From CAXQZU01 sp964228555 (GTDB lineage Bacteria; Planctomycetota; PLA2; JAEUHO01): a DNA stretch of 64,000 nucleotides. A program made the position numbers and the translations under genes. A model generated the notes under the pieces. The model did not search any database. It saw only the letters and a program-made list of their open reading frames with translations, and was not told the origin of the DNA. The stretch lies in the NCBI GenBank assembly GCA_964228555.1, contig CAXQZU010000041.1, positions 16,912 through 80,911 on the forward strand, read 5' to 3'. Position 1 is the stretch's first letter, and every line of letters begins with the position of its first letter. This document shows positions 53,385 to 61,927 of the stretch, in pieces.

Positions 53385-55858
53385 ACGCCGTGCGCCACGC
53401 TGGCAGGGTGCGCCCTGCACCCACCCTGCGCGCCTGCCTTGGCGGGCTCCTCCTGCTGTGCGCGCCCTTCATGGGCGCCTGCCGCCACGTGCCGCTGTCC
53501 GGCCTGCTGGTGCCGGGGGGTGCGGTGGCCGCCGTCGAGGCCGGGCCCTACGAGGGCGACGTGCGCGTGGCGGACCTCCTGGCGGCCTGGCCCGAGCGCG
53601 TGGCCGAGGCGCAGGAGCGCGTGGCCCTCGTGACGGGGCTGGGACTGGAGGACGTGCAGGGAGAGGCGTGGCTGGTCCCGCTGCGCGACGAGTCGCGGGA
53701 CAGCGAGTTGCGCATCGTGCTGCGTGCGGGCCGTCGCCAGCCCCGCCTGCGGGTGAACCTCGAGTGGGTGGCGGCCGGACGCTCGCCGGTGGGCGAGGTG
53801 CTGGCCCGCGGCCTCGTGCTGGGGCTGCTCGAGGTGGCGGCGCTGCGCTCGGGCGTGGCCACGCCGCCATGGGCCCAGGCGCTGGCGGCGCTGGCGGCAG
53901 GTGGAGACCTCCAGGCGCGGCTCGAGCGCATGATGGCGCTGGACGTTCTGGCCGGGCGCGAGCCGGCGGCGCGCGTCGATCCGTCCGACCCAGCCCACGC
54001 AGAAGGCACCGGGATGGCTGCACTGCTGCTGCTTCTGGAGCGAGGCGGCCCGGACCGCGTGCGCGCCTTCCTGCGCGGCCTGGCCGATGGCGACGAGGCC
54101 GGCAGCCTGCTGCAGCGCCTCGCCCGCGAGCATGCCGAGCCGTGGCCCGTGGCCCGCGGCGCGCTGGAGGAGCGCATGGCGCCCGTGGACCTCGCGCCCT
54201 GGCGTCTGCTGGCGCAGGCCGAGCGCGCGCTGGCGGAGTCCGGTCGTGCCGGGCTCATGGCCCTCGTGCCCGCCGATGCTGCGCCCGAGCCGCGCGAGGA
54301 GATGCTGGTGCTGGGCGCGCGCGCTGCGCTGGCGGAGGGGGACCTCGCGGCCGCACGGTCGGCGCTGGCGTTGCTGGGGCCCGACGCCGCCGCCCGGCTG
54401 CGCGACCCGCGCGCCGCGCTGGAACTGCGCGTGCAGGTCGAGGCCGCGCCCGGCGGTGACCAGGCGCTTGCCCAGCGGCTGGCCGAGGACCTGGGGCGTG
54501 ACTACCCGCGCAGTGGGGCGCTGGATCGACTGCGCTCGGTGCTGCGCCTGCCCGAGGATCCCGCGCGCGTGATGCAGTCACTGGAGGCGCGCGCGCAGGG
54601 CGCGGGACTGGAGGCCATGGACGTGGCCGACCTGCGTCGCCTGCTGGACCTGCAGGTGCGGGCGGGCCGCGCCGGTGCCGCCGCACGCGTGCTGGAACGG
54701 CTGGGCGAGCGAGCCGCTGCGCCCGAGCTGGCTGCGCTGGCCGCGGTCGTGGAGCAAGCGCAGCGCGAGCCCTCGACGGAGGCCCTGGCGGCCGCTCGCG
54801 AGGCCGTAGCCGCCTGGGCCGCGCTGCCTGCGGACGAGGCGCGGGCGGCGCGCGTGGTGGACCTGGGCACGGCGGCCGCGCTGGCCCTCAGCGAGGCCTT
54901 GGAGGCCCAGCGCGCGGGTCCGCGCGCGCCGGCCGTCGCCCTGCTGGCGCGCACGCAGGGCCCATCCGCCGTGGCGCTGCTGGCCGGGGCCTGGGCCGCC
55001 CTCCCCGCGCGCATGGGTGCGGACCTCGACGCGCTGGCCGCGCATGCCCGCGTGGCTGAGCTGGAGGTGTGGGTGCGAGGCCACGCTTCCGAGGCGTTGG
55101 AGCGCGCAGGGGGCGAGGAGGTGTTCGCTGCGCTGCGGCTGGACCTGGACGAGTCCAGCGCGCGTCGCTGGCCGGACCTGCTCACGCGCCTGCGCTCGGC
55201 GTCCTACGCCGAGCGCAGTGCGGCCTTCGCGACCTGCATCGAGCAGGGACTGGCGCTGCGGGCCCCCCGGCTGGTGGCACGCCTGCTGGCGGACCCCTCG
55301 CCGCTGCTGCGGCGACAAGCGGCCGACGTGGCGGGGGCTGCGGGCCTCGAGGCCCTGCTGGGTGCGGCCCTGGCGGATCCCGCCATGCTCGTGCGGCAGG
55401 CTGCGGCCCGTGGGCTGGGGGCCTGCGCGAGCGTGCCTGCCTCGTTCGAGCGCCTGCGAGCCGCCCTGGCCCACGATGCATCGCCGTTCGTGCGCGCGGC
55501 CGCCGCCGAGGCCCTGTGGGAGGCAGACCCCGGGACCAGCCCCACGCTGGAAGCGTTGCTGGAAGCCCTCTGCGACGAGAACGCGCTCGTGGTGCGGGTG
55601 TCGCGGGCCGCGCTGGCCGAGGTGCCGCCACGCCTGCTGGCACCGCGCGCGCTGGTGGCGCTGGAGCGCGAGGCCCGCCGGCAGGCGCCCAGGGGGCCCG
55701 CGCTCGAGGCGCTGTTCGCGGTGGTGGAGGCGGCCCACGGCATGACCTCGGGCTACTATCCGGGCATGCCTGCTCCCGAGCTCGAGCGCGCCGTGGCCCG
55801 CCAACGCCAGCACGCGGCGAGCCTGGCGGCCCAAGCCGCGCGCGAGCGGGCTCGGTAG
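53381..55858 (+). CDS. lipoprotein with HEAT-type repeats
   Basis: An 825-residue protein starting at GTG inside the thiE stop. The leader ends PFMGAC, a good lipobox. Residues about 70-200 may form a compact alpha/beta domain; the rest is alpha-helical, with clear HEAT-type repeats near residues 615-760 (LLADPSPLLRRQAADVAG and LADPAMLVRQAAARGLG). Coupled to thiE and, 4 bases later, thiL, but no thiamine-related function is suggested by the sequence. It likely serves as a periplasmic scaffold. Confidence 0.78.
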   Translation: MNAVRHAGRVRPAPTLRACLGGLLLLCAPFMGACRHVPLSGLLVPGGAVAAVEAGPYEGDVRVADLLAAWPERVAEAQERVALVTGLGLEDVQGEAWLVPLRDESRDSELRIVLRAGRRQPRLRVNLEWVAAGRSPVGEVLARGLVLGLLEVAALRSGVATPPWAQALAALAAGGDLQARLERMMALDVLAGREPAARVDPSDPAHAEGTGMAALLLLLERGGPDRVRAFLRGLADGDEAGSLLQRLAREHAEPWPVARGALEERMAPVDLAPWRLLAQAERALAESGRAGLMALVPADAAPEPREEMLVLGARAALAEGDLAAARSALALLGPDAAARLRDPRAALELRVQVEAAPGGDQALAQRLAEDLGRDYPRSGALDRLRSVLRLPEDPARVMQSLEARAQGAGLEAMDVADLRRLLDLQVRAGRAGAAARVLERLGERAAAPELAALAAVVEQAQREPSTEALAAAREAVAAWAALPADEARAARVVDLGTAAALALSEALEAQRAGPRAPAVALLARTQGPSAVALLAGAWAALPARMGADLDALAAHARVAELEVWVRGHASEALERAGGEEVFAALRLDLDESSARRWPDLLTRLRSASYAERSAAFATCIEQGLALRAPRLVARLLADPSPLLRRQAADVAGAAGLEALLGAALADPAMLVRQAAARGLGACASVPASFERLRAALAHDASPFVRAAAAEALWEADPGTSPTLEALLEALCDENALVVRVSRAALAEVPPRLLAPRALVALEREARRQAPRGPALEALFAVVEAAHGMTSGYYPGMPAPELERAVARQRQHAASLAAQAARERAR

Positions 55859-55862
55859 GCCC

Positions 55863-56801
55863 ATGCGCATCGGACCCCTGGCGGGACGCAGCGAGGACGA
55901 GTGGGTGGCCGCCCTGGCGGCGCGGCTCTCGCCGGGCGGCGTGGCGGGCGTGGGCATCGGCCATGATTGCGCCGCGCTCGACCTGCAGGGCCAGCCGGCC
56001 GTGGTGGCCACGGATGTGCTGGTGGACGGCGTCCACTTCCGCGTGGAGCAGTGCGGGGCGCGCGCCGCGGCAAGCAAGGCGCTGCGCGTGAACCTCAGCG
56101 ACCTGGCGGCCGCCGGCAGCATCCCGGTGGCGTGGTTCCTGGGCTTGGTGCTGCCGCAGGAGGGGCCGCTGGGGCTCAAGGACGACCTGCTGGCTGGCTT
56201 CGCCGAGGCCAGCCGAGCCTTCGGCGTGCCTTGCGCAGGCGGTGACACGAACGTGGCCGCGGGCCCGCTGGTGCTGGCCGTGACGGTGGTGGGACGGCCG
56301 GGCCCGATGGGCATGCTCACGCGCGCCGGCGCCCGCGTGGGCGACGTGCTCAGCGTCACCGGCCCGCTGGGTGGCTCGCTGGGCGGGCGCCACCTCGTCG
56401 CCGAGCCGCGCGTGCGCGAGGCGCAGGCACTCGCGCGCCTGCGCGTGCCGCACGCCATGATGGACGTGAGCGACGGGCTCTCGCGAGACCTGCCGCGTCT
56501 GTGCCTCGCCTCGGGTGTCGGCGCGCGGCTGGACGCCGCACGCATCCCCGTCCACGAGGACGCGCGCCGTGCCGCCGACGGCCGGCGCTCGGCGCTGGAG
56601 CACGCGCTGGATGACGGCGAGGACTTCGAGCTGCTCGTGGCACATGCCGCGCTGGACGAGGCCACGCGCCGGGCGCTGGCCGCGGAGGGCGTCACCTTGC
56701 ACCCCGTGGGCGAGGTGGTGCCGCAAGTGCTGGGCGTGCGCCTGTGCGATGCGCACGGCAGCGTGCCGCTGACGCCTCGCGGCTACGACCATCTCGCGTA
56801 G
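55863..56801 (+). CDS. thiL: thiamine-monophosphate kinase
   Basis: Phosphorylates thiamine monophosphate to TPP. The 312-residue protein has GIGHDCAAL, ATDVLVDGVHF, KALRVNLSDLAAAGSIP, GGDTN, VTGPLGGSLGGRHL, MMDVSDGLSRDL and the DDGEDFELL segment, all typical of ThiL. It belongs to the thiE-lipoprotein-thiL run. Confidence 0.95.
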   Translation: MRIGPLAGRSEDEWVAALAARLSPGGVAGVGIGHDCAALDLQGQPAVVATDVLVDGVHFRVEQCGARAAASKALRVNLSDLAAAGSIPVAWFLGLVLPQEGPLGLKDDLLAGFAEASRAFGVPCAGGDTNVAAGPLVLAVTVVGRPGPMGMLTRAGARVGDVLSVTGPLGGSLGGRHLVAEPRVREAQALARLRVPHAMMDVSDGLSRDLPRLCLASGVGARLDAARIPVHEDARRAADGRRSALEHALDDGEDFELLVAHAALDEATRRALAAEGVTLHPVGEVVPQVLGVRLCDAHGSVPLTPRGYDHLA

Positions 56802-56880
56802 GCGCAGGCCTTCCCGCCGGCAGGGCACGCCGGGCGTGGGCCCGGTGCGGGAGCGGCGGCGGGGGCGCGCCGCGGGACCG

Positions 56881-56886
56881 TAGGAT
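56881..56886 (+). promoter_or_regulatory. -10-like hexamer TAGGAT before tsaE
   Basis: TAGGAT ends 7 bases before the ATG at 56894 and marks that ATG, rather than the one at 56885, as the start. Confidence 0.5.
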
Positions 56887-56893
56887 GCGCGCC

Positions 56894-57472
56894 ATGGGCC
56901 CGTCCCGACCCCTGCTGGAACGACGCTTCCACGCCGCGGACCTCGCGCAGACGCAGCGCCTGGCGTGGGCGCTGGGCGAGCACCTGCTGGGCGCCAGTGC
57001 GGGCGGGGTGGTGCTCACGCTCACGGGCGACCTCGGTGCTGGCAAGACCACCTTCGTGCGTGCGCTGGCGCGTGGCGCCGGGCTGCCCGAGGCCGTGCCC
57101 GTGCCCAGCCCCACCTTCATCGTCGCGCAGCGCTTCACGTTGCCCGGCGGCGTCGAGCTGTGCCACGCCGACGCCTACCGGCTGGGCGCTGCCAGCGAGT
57201 GGGAGGCGGCTGGCGGGGAGGAGATGCTGGGCGCGGGTCGTCTCACCTGTGTCGAGTGGGCCGAGCGCATCCCCGGCGCACTGCCCGACGACCATCTGGA
57301 GGTGGAACTGATGCCGCACGCCGTGCCGCCCGGCCTGCCGCGCGCCGGGGAGGTTGCCGGCGTTCCGGCCGAGCCGCCGGTTGCGCGCTGGCTCGTGCTC
57401 CGCGCGTGGGGACCCGAGAGTGCCCGTCACCTGCGTGGGTTCCGCGCTCCCTGGCCGGAGCAGGCTTCGTGA
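56894..57472 (+). CDS. tsaE: tRNA threonylcarbamoyladenosine biosynthesis ATPase
   Basis: Works with TsaB and TsaD in t6A modification of tRNA. The 192-residue protein has Walker A GDLGAGKTTFVRAL, VPSPTFIVAQRF, CHADAYRLG and CVEWAERIPG, the last being the TsaE signature. The C-terminal 40 residues exceed the usual length and are Pro-rich. It overlaps the next gene by GTGA. Confidence 0.93.
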   Translation: MGPSRPLLERRFHAADLAQTQRLAWALGEHLLGASAGGVVLTLTGDLGAGKTTFVRALARGAGLPEAVPVPSPTFIVAQRFTLPGGVELCHADAYRLGAASEWEAAGGEEMLGAGRLTCVEWAERIPGALPDDHLEVELMPHAVPPGLPRAGEVAGVPAEPPVARWLVLRAWGPESARHLRGFRAPWPEQAS

Positions 57473-60400
57473 CGCGCAGGGGGCAGCGCGCCGCGTGCGT
57501 GGCCGCGCGCGGCCTGTGCGCCCTGCTGCTGGGCTGGCTGTGCCTGCGCGAGGCCCTGCCCGCGTCGCCCCCGCCCCTGCCGGGACGGATCCAGGTGGTG
57601 GACGAGGGTGGCGTGCCCGTGCCCGGTGCGCAGTTGCTGCGCTGCACGCGACGCGCGTTCGGCGCAGGCGTGCTGTCCGAGGGGGCTGGTGCCTTGGCAG
57701 CCTCAGATGCCACGGGCTGGCTCTCCCTGCCGGCCGCCGCGCGCGAGGTGGACGCCGATCCGCCGTATGCGGTGGTCGCGCCCGGTCGTGCGCCGCGTCT
57801 CGTGGGAGCGCTGGGCCCGGGCGACCGGCTTGCCCTGTTCACGGCCACGCCGCACGCCAGCCGCTTGCGGTACGCCGGGGGCGCGTCCGCAGCGGGTGCT
57901 GCGCTGGTGCTGGTGCCCGTGGCGGCACCCAGCGCCGTGGCGCTGGAACTGCGTGCCGATGCCGAGGGCCGCTTCCGCACGGCGGTGGGCCCGGGCGTGT
58001 GGCGACTCGTGCTGGAGCGCGCGGCGGGGCGCGGGCTGGTGCTGGGGGGGTTGCGCAGCGGCGACTGGCCCGGCGAGGTGCTCGCACCGCGCGGCAGCAG
58101 CGTGGCGGGGCGGCTCGTCGATGCCCTCGCCAAGGGCAGCACCGGGGCCGCCGGCGTGCGCGTGCTGCTGCACCGCCTGCCGCGCCATGGCGCCGAGCCA
58201 GCGCCGCAGGAGGCCACCAGCGACGCGGACGGCCGCTTCCTGCTGTCTCAGCTGGAGCCCGGCATCTACGAGCTGGCGCTGGCCGACGGCGGCTGGCGCA
58301 TGGACCAGCCGCAGGCGCGCGTGGACGTGCCCGAGGGGGGCGTGCGCGAGCAGTCGTGGTCGGTGATGCGTCGCCCCTCGCTGCGGGCCCGCGTGCTGCG
58401 GCTGGATGGCTCTGCACTGCCTGGTGCCGCCGTGCGGCTGCTCTACCCCGAGGGGGTGCCCATGCCGCCAGCCCAGCCCCGGCCGCAGCCGCCGCCGGCG
58501 CTGTCGGATGCGCAGGGCTGGGTGCAGATGGAGCAGCTCGAGCCGCTGGAGGGCGTGCGCCTCCTGGTGAGCGCAGCGGGCTGGGCCCCGCTGCTCTCCG
58601 AGCCCTTCGAGGTCGGCCGCCAGGGCTTGACGGAGGTGGGGACCCTGCGCATGGAGACCGGGTTCCGCCTCGACCTGGAGGTGCGTGATGCCGACCAGCG
58701 CCCGCTGCCGGGCGTGCGCGTGCTGGCGGTGCCCGCTGCCCACCCGGACGCGGCTACCCGCCCGGCGTGGGACGCCCTGGTGCGGCGGGCCACCACCGGC
58801 GAGGGCGGCCTGCTGGGGCTGGACCACCTGCCGCCCGACGATGCAGTGCTTGCGCTGGAAGCCCCCGGCTGCGTGCCTGCGCTGGTGCGCATCAGCCGCC
58901 CCGCCAGCGGGGGATCGCGCAAGGAACGCCTCTCGCTGGCCCGCGCGCCCTCGCTGCGCGGCACGGTGCGCGACCCGCTGGGCCAGCCGGTGGGCGGTGT
59001 CTCCATCGTGCTGCGTGCCCCCGGCCTCGAGCAGGGAGAGGTCCCCGGTGCCAGCACCGACGCGGACGGCACCTTCGAGGTCCGGGACATGCGCCCGCGG
59101 GCCTACGACCTCGAGGTACGCCGCGGCCTGCAGCGCCTGCTGCTGCGGGAGGGCGTACTGCCCGGCGACGTCCCGCTGGACCTGACCCTTCCTCCGCTGC
59201 ACGCCATCCGGGGCAGCGTGACCGGCCTGCTGGACCGCGGGCCGGCGGCGCTGGCGCTGCTCGAGGCCGAGGTGCACGAGCCCGATGGCAGCCTGCGCTG
59301 GCGCAGCGTGGGCCAGCAGGTGCTGCCCGAGCGCCTGCCGGGCGGCTGGTTTGCGTTCGAGGGCCTCGCGCCGGGCGCCTACGCGGTGCGGGTGGCGCAG
59401 GCCGGGCGCGACACGGACGTGGTGCCGGTGCTGCTGGAGGACCGGGACATCGACCTGCCGCCGCTGGCGCTGCCCGCGCCCGGCAGCGTGGCGGGCAGCG
59501 TGCTGGAGGTGTCGGGGCGCCCGGTGATGGGCGCGACCGTGAGCCTGGTGCGCCTGCGGCCGGACCTCGACGCGCCCGCACTACCGGGCACGCCCTTGCG
59601 TGCCGCCAGTGATGACCGCGGGGCCTACCTCTTCCCGGAGGTGGCACCCGGCCTGTGGCGGGTGGAAGTGCGCGAGCCGGGCCGCGGCAGCGACCTCGAA
59701 GTGCTGCGCGTGGAGGAGGGCGAGGCGCTGGTCGTGCGGGACCTGCTGGTGGACGGCGGGGGCGCAGTGGAGGGACGCGTGCGCAGCGCCGAGGGGCGCC
59801 GCCTCGATGGGGTGCGGCTGCGCGCACAGCGCGTGGACGCGGATGCGGCGCCCGAGGAGACGCGCACCAGCCCGGAGGGCGTCTATGCCTTCGTGGGCCT
59901 CTCGCCCGGCACCTGGCGCCTGCAGTGCCTCGAAGGCGTGCACGGGAGCGCGCGCCGTGAGGCGCTGGTGGAGGTGCGCGCCCGTGAGGTGGCCACCTGC
60001 GACTTCGAGGCCGGCGGCGCGGGCACCATCGTCGGCCGCGTCACGCGGGAGGGCGAGGCCGTGCCGGGTGCGAGCGTGAGGCTGGAGTGGCTGCCGCCCG
60101 AGGGACTGGCGCTGGCCAGGGTCGAGCGTGCGGTCACCGACGCGCAGGGCGAGTTCCGCGTGGAGGGCCTCGAGGCGGGACCCTACCGCGTGCTGCTGGA
60201 GGACGGGGGCACGCTCACGGGCGGCGAGTGCTGGCTGGAGGAGGATGACCTGCTGGAGCTCGAGCTCCAGCTGTGGGCCGGACGGGTGCTGGGCGAGGTT
60301 CGCGACCTCGAGGGGCGGCGCGTGCCCGGTGCCGAGGTGGAGGCCCGTCCCAGCGCGCCCGTGGCGGGGGAGCTGCACGCCCGCACGCGCGCGGGCCCCG

Positions 60401-61107
60401 ACGGGACCTTCTCCCTCACGGGCCTGCCGCGCGGGCGCTACGACCTCTCGGTGCGCGCCCGCGGCCGGGCCGAGGGCGCCTACCGGGGGGCCGAGGCCGA
60501 GCCGGCAGACGTGGAGCGGCCCATCACCGTGGTCGTGGGGCGCGGCGGCCAGGTCGAGGTGGAGGTGCGCAGCCCCAGCGGCCGCCCCGTAGCCGGCACC
60601 CGCCTGACGGTGACGCTGGGCCCGGACCAGGAGCGGGCCACGCTGGAGGCCATCACGGGCCCCAGCGGGCGACTCGTGCTCTCGGGCGTGCCAGCCGGCG
60701 AGGTGCGCGTGAGCGCCTACGCGCGCGAGGTGGGACGCGCCGTGGGCGCGGTGACCGTGGGGGAGGGCGAGACCCGATCCCTCGAGCTGCGCATCGAGGC
60801 CCCCGGCATGCTGCGCCTGCGGGTGGTGGGAGAGGGGGCCGACCCGACGCCTCGCACGCGCATCGACGTGGTGTCGCTGGCCACGGGAGACGTGGTGGCG
60901 CGCCGGCGCCCCCTGCAGCCTGACTGGTGGAGCCTGCTCTTCGGTCGCGAGCCCAGCAGCGGTCGCCTGCTGCTGCGCGACCTCGCCCCTGGCGACTACG
61001 AGCTGCGGGTGCAGGGCGGACCGCGCTATGAGCCGGCCCGCACCACCGTGCGCATCCGCGCTGGCGAGGTGACGGAGGCGCAGGTCGTGCTAGCGCCTGC
61101 GCGTTGA
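57469..61107 (+). CDS. giant exported protein with carboxypeptidase-regulatory-like beta-sandwich repeats
   Basis: A 1212-residue protein starting at GTG within the tsaE stop. A hydrophobic leader (about 10-33) precedes about ten or more beta-sandwich units of the CarboxypepD_reg/Ig-like type. Each has a G-x-V-x-D/R-x-x-G-x-P-V-x-G-A-x-V opening and a later D-x-x-G-x-F/Y-x-x-x-x-L-x-P-G-x-Y/W motif, for example near the segments SLRGTVRDPLGQPVGGVS and TDADGTFEVRDM. No enzymatic domain is visible. It probably lies in the periplasm or outer surface. It is the last gene before the sigma factor. Confidence 0.85.
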   Translation: MTRRGQRAACVAARGLCALLLGWLCLREALPASPPPLPGRIQVVDEGGVPVPGAQLLRCTRRAFGAGVLSEGAGALAASDATGWLSLPAAAREVDADPPYAVVAPGRAPRLVGALGPGDRLALFTATPHASRLRYAGGASAAGAALVLVPVAAPSAVALELRADAEGRFRTAVGPGVWRLVLERAAGRGLVLGGLRSGDWPGEVLAPRGSSVAGRLVDALAKGSTGAAGVRVLLHRLPRHGAEPAPQEATSDADGRFLLSQLEPGIYELALADGGWRMDQPQARVDVPEGGVREQSWSVMRRPSLRARVLRLDGSALPGAAVRLLYPEGVPMPPAQPRPQPPPALSDAQGWVQMEQLEPLEGVRLLVSAAGWAPLLSEPFEVGRQGLTEVGTLRMETGFRLDLEVRDADQRPLPGVRVLAVPAAHPDAATRPAWDALVRRATTGEGGLLGLDHLPPDDAVLALEAPGCVPALVRISRPASGGSRKERLSLARAPSLRGTVRDPLGQPVGGVSIVLRAPGLEQGEVPGASTDADGTFEVRDMRPRAYDLEVRRGLQRLLLREGVLPGDVPLDLTLPPLHAIRGSVTGLLDRGPAALALLEAEVHEPDGSLRWRSVGQQVLPERLPGGWFAFEGLAPGAYAVRVAQAGRDTDVVPVLLEDRDIDLPPLALPAPGSVAGSVLEVSGRPVMGATVSLVRLRPDLDAPALPGTPLRAASDDRGAYLFPEVAPGLWRVEVREPGRGSDLEVLRVEEGEALVVRDLLVDGGGAVEGRVRSAEGRRLDGVRLRAQRVDADAAPEETRTSPEGVYAFVGLSPGTWRLQCLEGVHGSARREALVEVRAREVATCDFEAGGAGTIVGRVTREGEAVPGASVRLEWLPPEGLALARVERAVTDAQGEFRVEGLEAGPYRVLLEDGGTLTGGECWLEEDDLLELELQLWAGRVLGEVRDLEGRRVPGAEVEARPSAPVAGELHARTRAGPDGTFSLTGLPRGRYDLSVRARGRAEGAYRGAEAEPADVERPITVVVGRGGQVEVEVRSPSGRPVAGTRLTVTLGPDQERATLEAITGPSGRLVLSGVPAGEVRVSAYAREVGRAVGAVTVGEGETRSLELRIEAPGMLRLRVVGEGADPTPRTRIDVVSLATGDVVARRRPLQPDWWSLLFGREPSSGRLLLRDLAPGDYELRVQGGPRYEPARTTVRIRAGEVTEAQVVLAPAR

Positions 61108-61140
61108 GGCGGGGACCTGTCGCGACGCGGGCCGTGGCGG

Positions 61141-61146
61141 TAGGAT
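61141..61146 (+). promoter_or_regulatory. -10-like hexamer TAGGAT before the sigma factor gene
   Basis: TAGGAT lies 72 bases before the chosen ATG at 61219. A GTG follows directly but leaves no room for a normal transcription start. Confidence 0.35.
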
Positions 61147-61218
61147 GTGCGTGGCGCGCCTGCCCCGTGGGCAGCGCGCGCGTCCCCTGGCGCGCCCGCA
61201 CGCCCTGTCGCAGGAGCC

Positions 61219-61818
61219 ATGGCCCAGCCGACCGACGAAGACGCCGAGTGGATGCGTCGGGTCGCAGCCGATGAGCCAGGCGCCTTCGACACGCTGGTTG
61301 CGCGTACGCTGCCGAGGCTGCTGGCCTTCCTGCGCAGCATGGGCGCCGATGCCTTCGCCGCCGAGGACCTCGCGCAGGAGGTTTACCTCAAGGTGTACCG
61401 GCACCGCGCCTCGTGGCAGCCGCGCGCGCGCTTCAGCACCTACCTGTTCCACGTGGCTCGCAACCAGTTCATCGACGCCTACCGGCAGGAACGGGGCGCG
61501 CCGCGCACTACGTCGCTGGACGCCCCCGCTGGCAGCGGCCCTGCAGGGGAGCCGCCGCTGTCCGCTCGGCTGTCGGGCCACGGGGGCACGCCCGGACAGC
61601 GGGACCGGGACCGAGCCCTGGGGGCGGCCTTGGCCGCCGTGCTCGCCGGCCTCGACGGTGCCCGGCGCGAGGTGTTCCTGCTCGCGCATGTCCACCGCAT
61701 GGCCTACGGCGACATCGCCGAGGTGCTGGGGGTGCCGGTGGGCACCGTGAAGTCGCGGGTCCACGCCGTGACCCAAGAGGTGCGGGAAGGGCTGCGCCGG
61801 CGGGGGATCGAACCGTGA
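61219..61818 (+). CDS. ECF-type RNA polymerase sigma factor
   Basis: A 199-residue sigma-70 family protein. Region 2 (about 15-85) has AFDTLVARTLPRLLAFLRSMG, AEDLAQEVYLKVYR and FSTYLFHVARNQFIDAYRQ; region 4 (about 135-190) has REVFLLAHVHRMAYGDIAEVLGVPVGTVKSRVH. Start: ATG at 61219 with AGGAG 2 bases upstream, giving a standard N-terminus; a GTG at 61147 would add 24 residues. The next gene encodes an anti-sigma-like membrane protein, so the two are probably a regulatory pair. Confidence 0.92.
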   Translation: MAQPTDEDAEWMRRVAADEPGAFDTLVARTLPRLLAFLRSMGADAFAAEDLAQEVYLKVYRHRASWQPRARFSTYLFHVARNQFIDAYRQERGAPRTTSLDAPAGSGPAGEPPLSARLSGHGGTPGQRDRDRALGAALAAVLAGLDGARREVFLLAHVHRMAYGDIAEVLGVPVGTVKSRVHAVTQEVREGLRRRGIEP

Positions 61819-61915
61819 GGCCGGAGGCGCGTTTCCCCTTCCAGCAGCCCGGCCCGAGCCCTGTCCCGGCCCCGGGAACCTGCCGAAGAATCCGCCGCAA
61901 CCCTCTGCCCAGAAA

Positions 61916-61921
61916 CACCTT
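61916..61921 (+). promoter_or_regulatory. -10-like hexamer CACCTT before the anti-sigma-like gene
   Basis: CACCTT ends 6 bases before the GTG at 61928 with no ribosome site. A GGAACC (61875-61880), resembling ECF -35 boxes, lies 35 bases further upstream, too far to pair with it. Confidence 0.45.
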
Positions 61922-61927
61922 GCGTCC

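Noticed and set aside
61147..61218. GTG at 61147 as sigma factor start
   Set aside because: It would directly abut the TAGGAT hexamer and add 24 low-complexity residues; the ATG at 61219 has AGGAG and gives a normal N-terminus.
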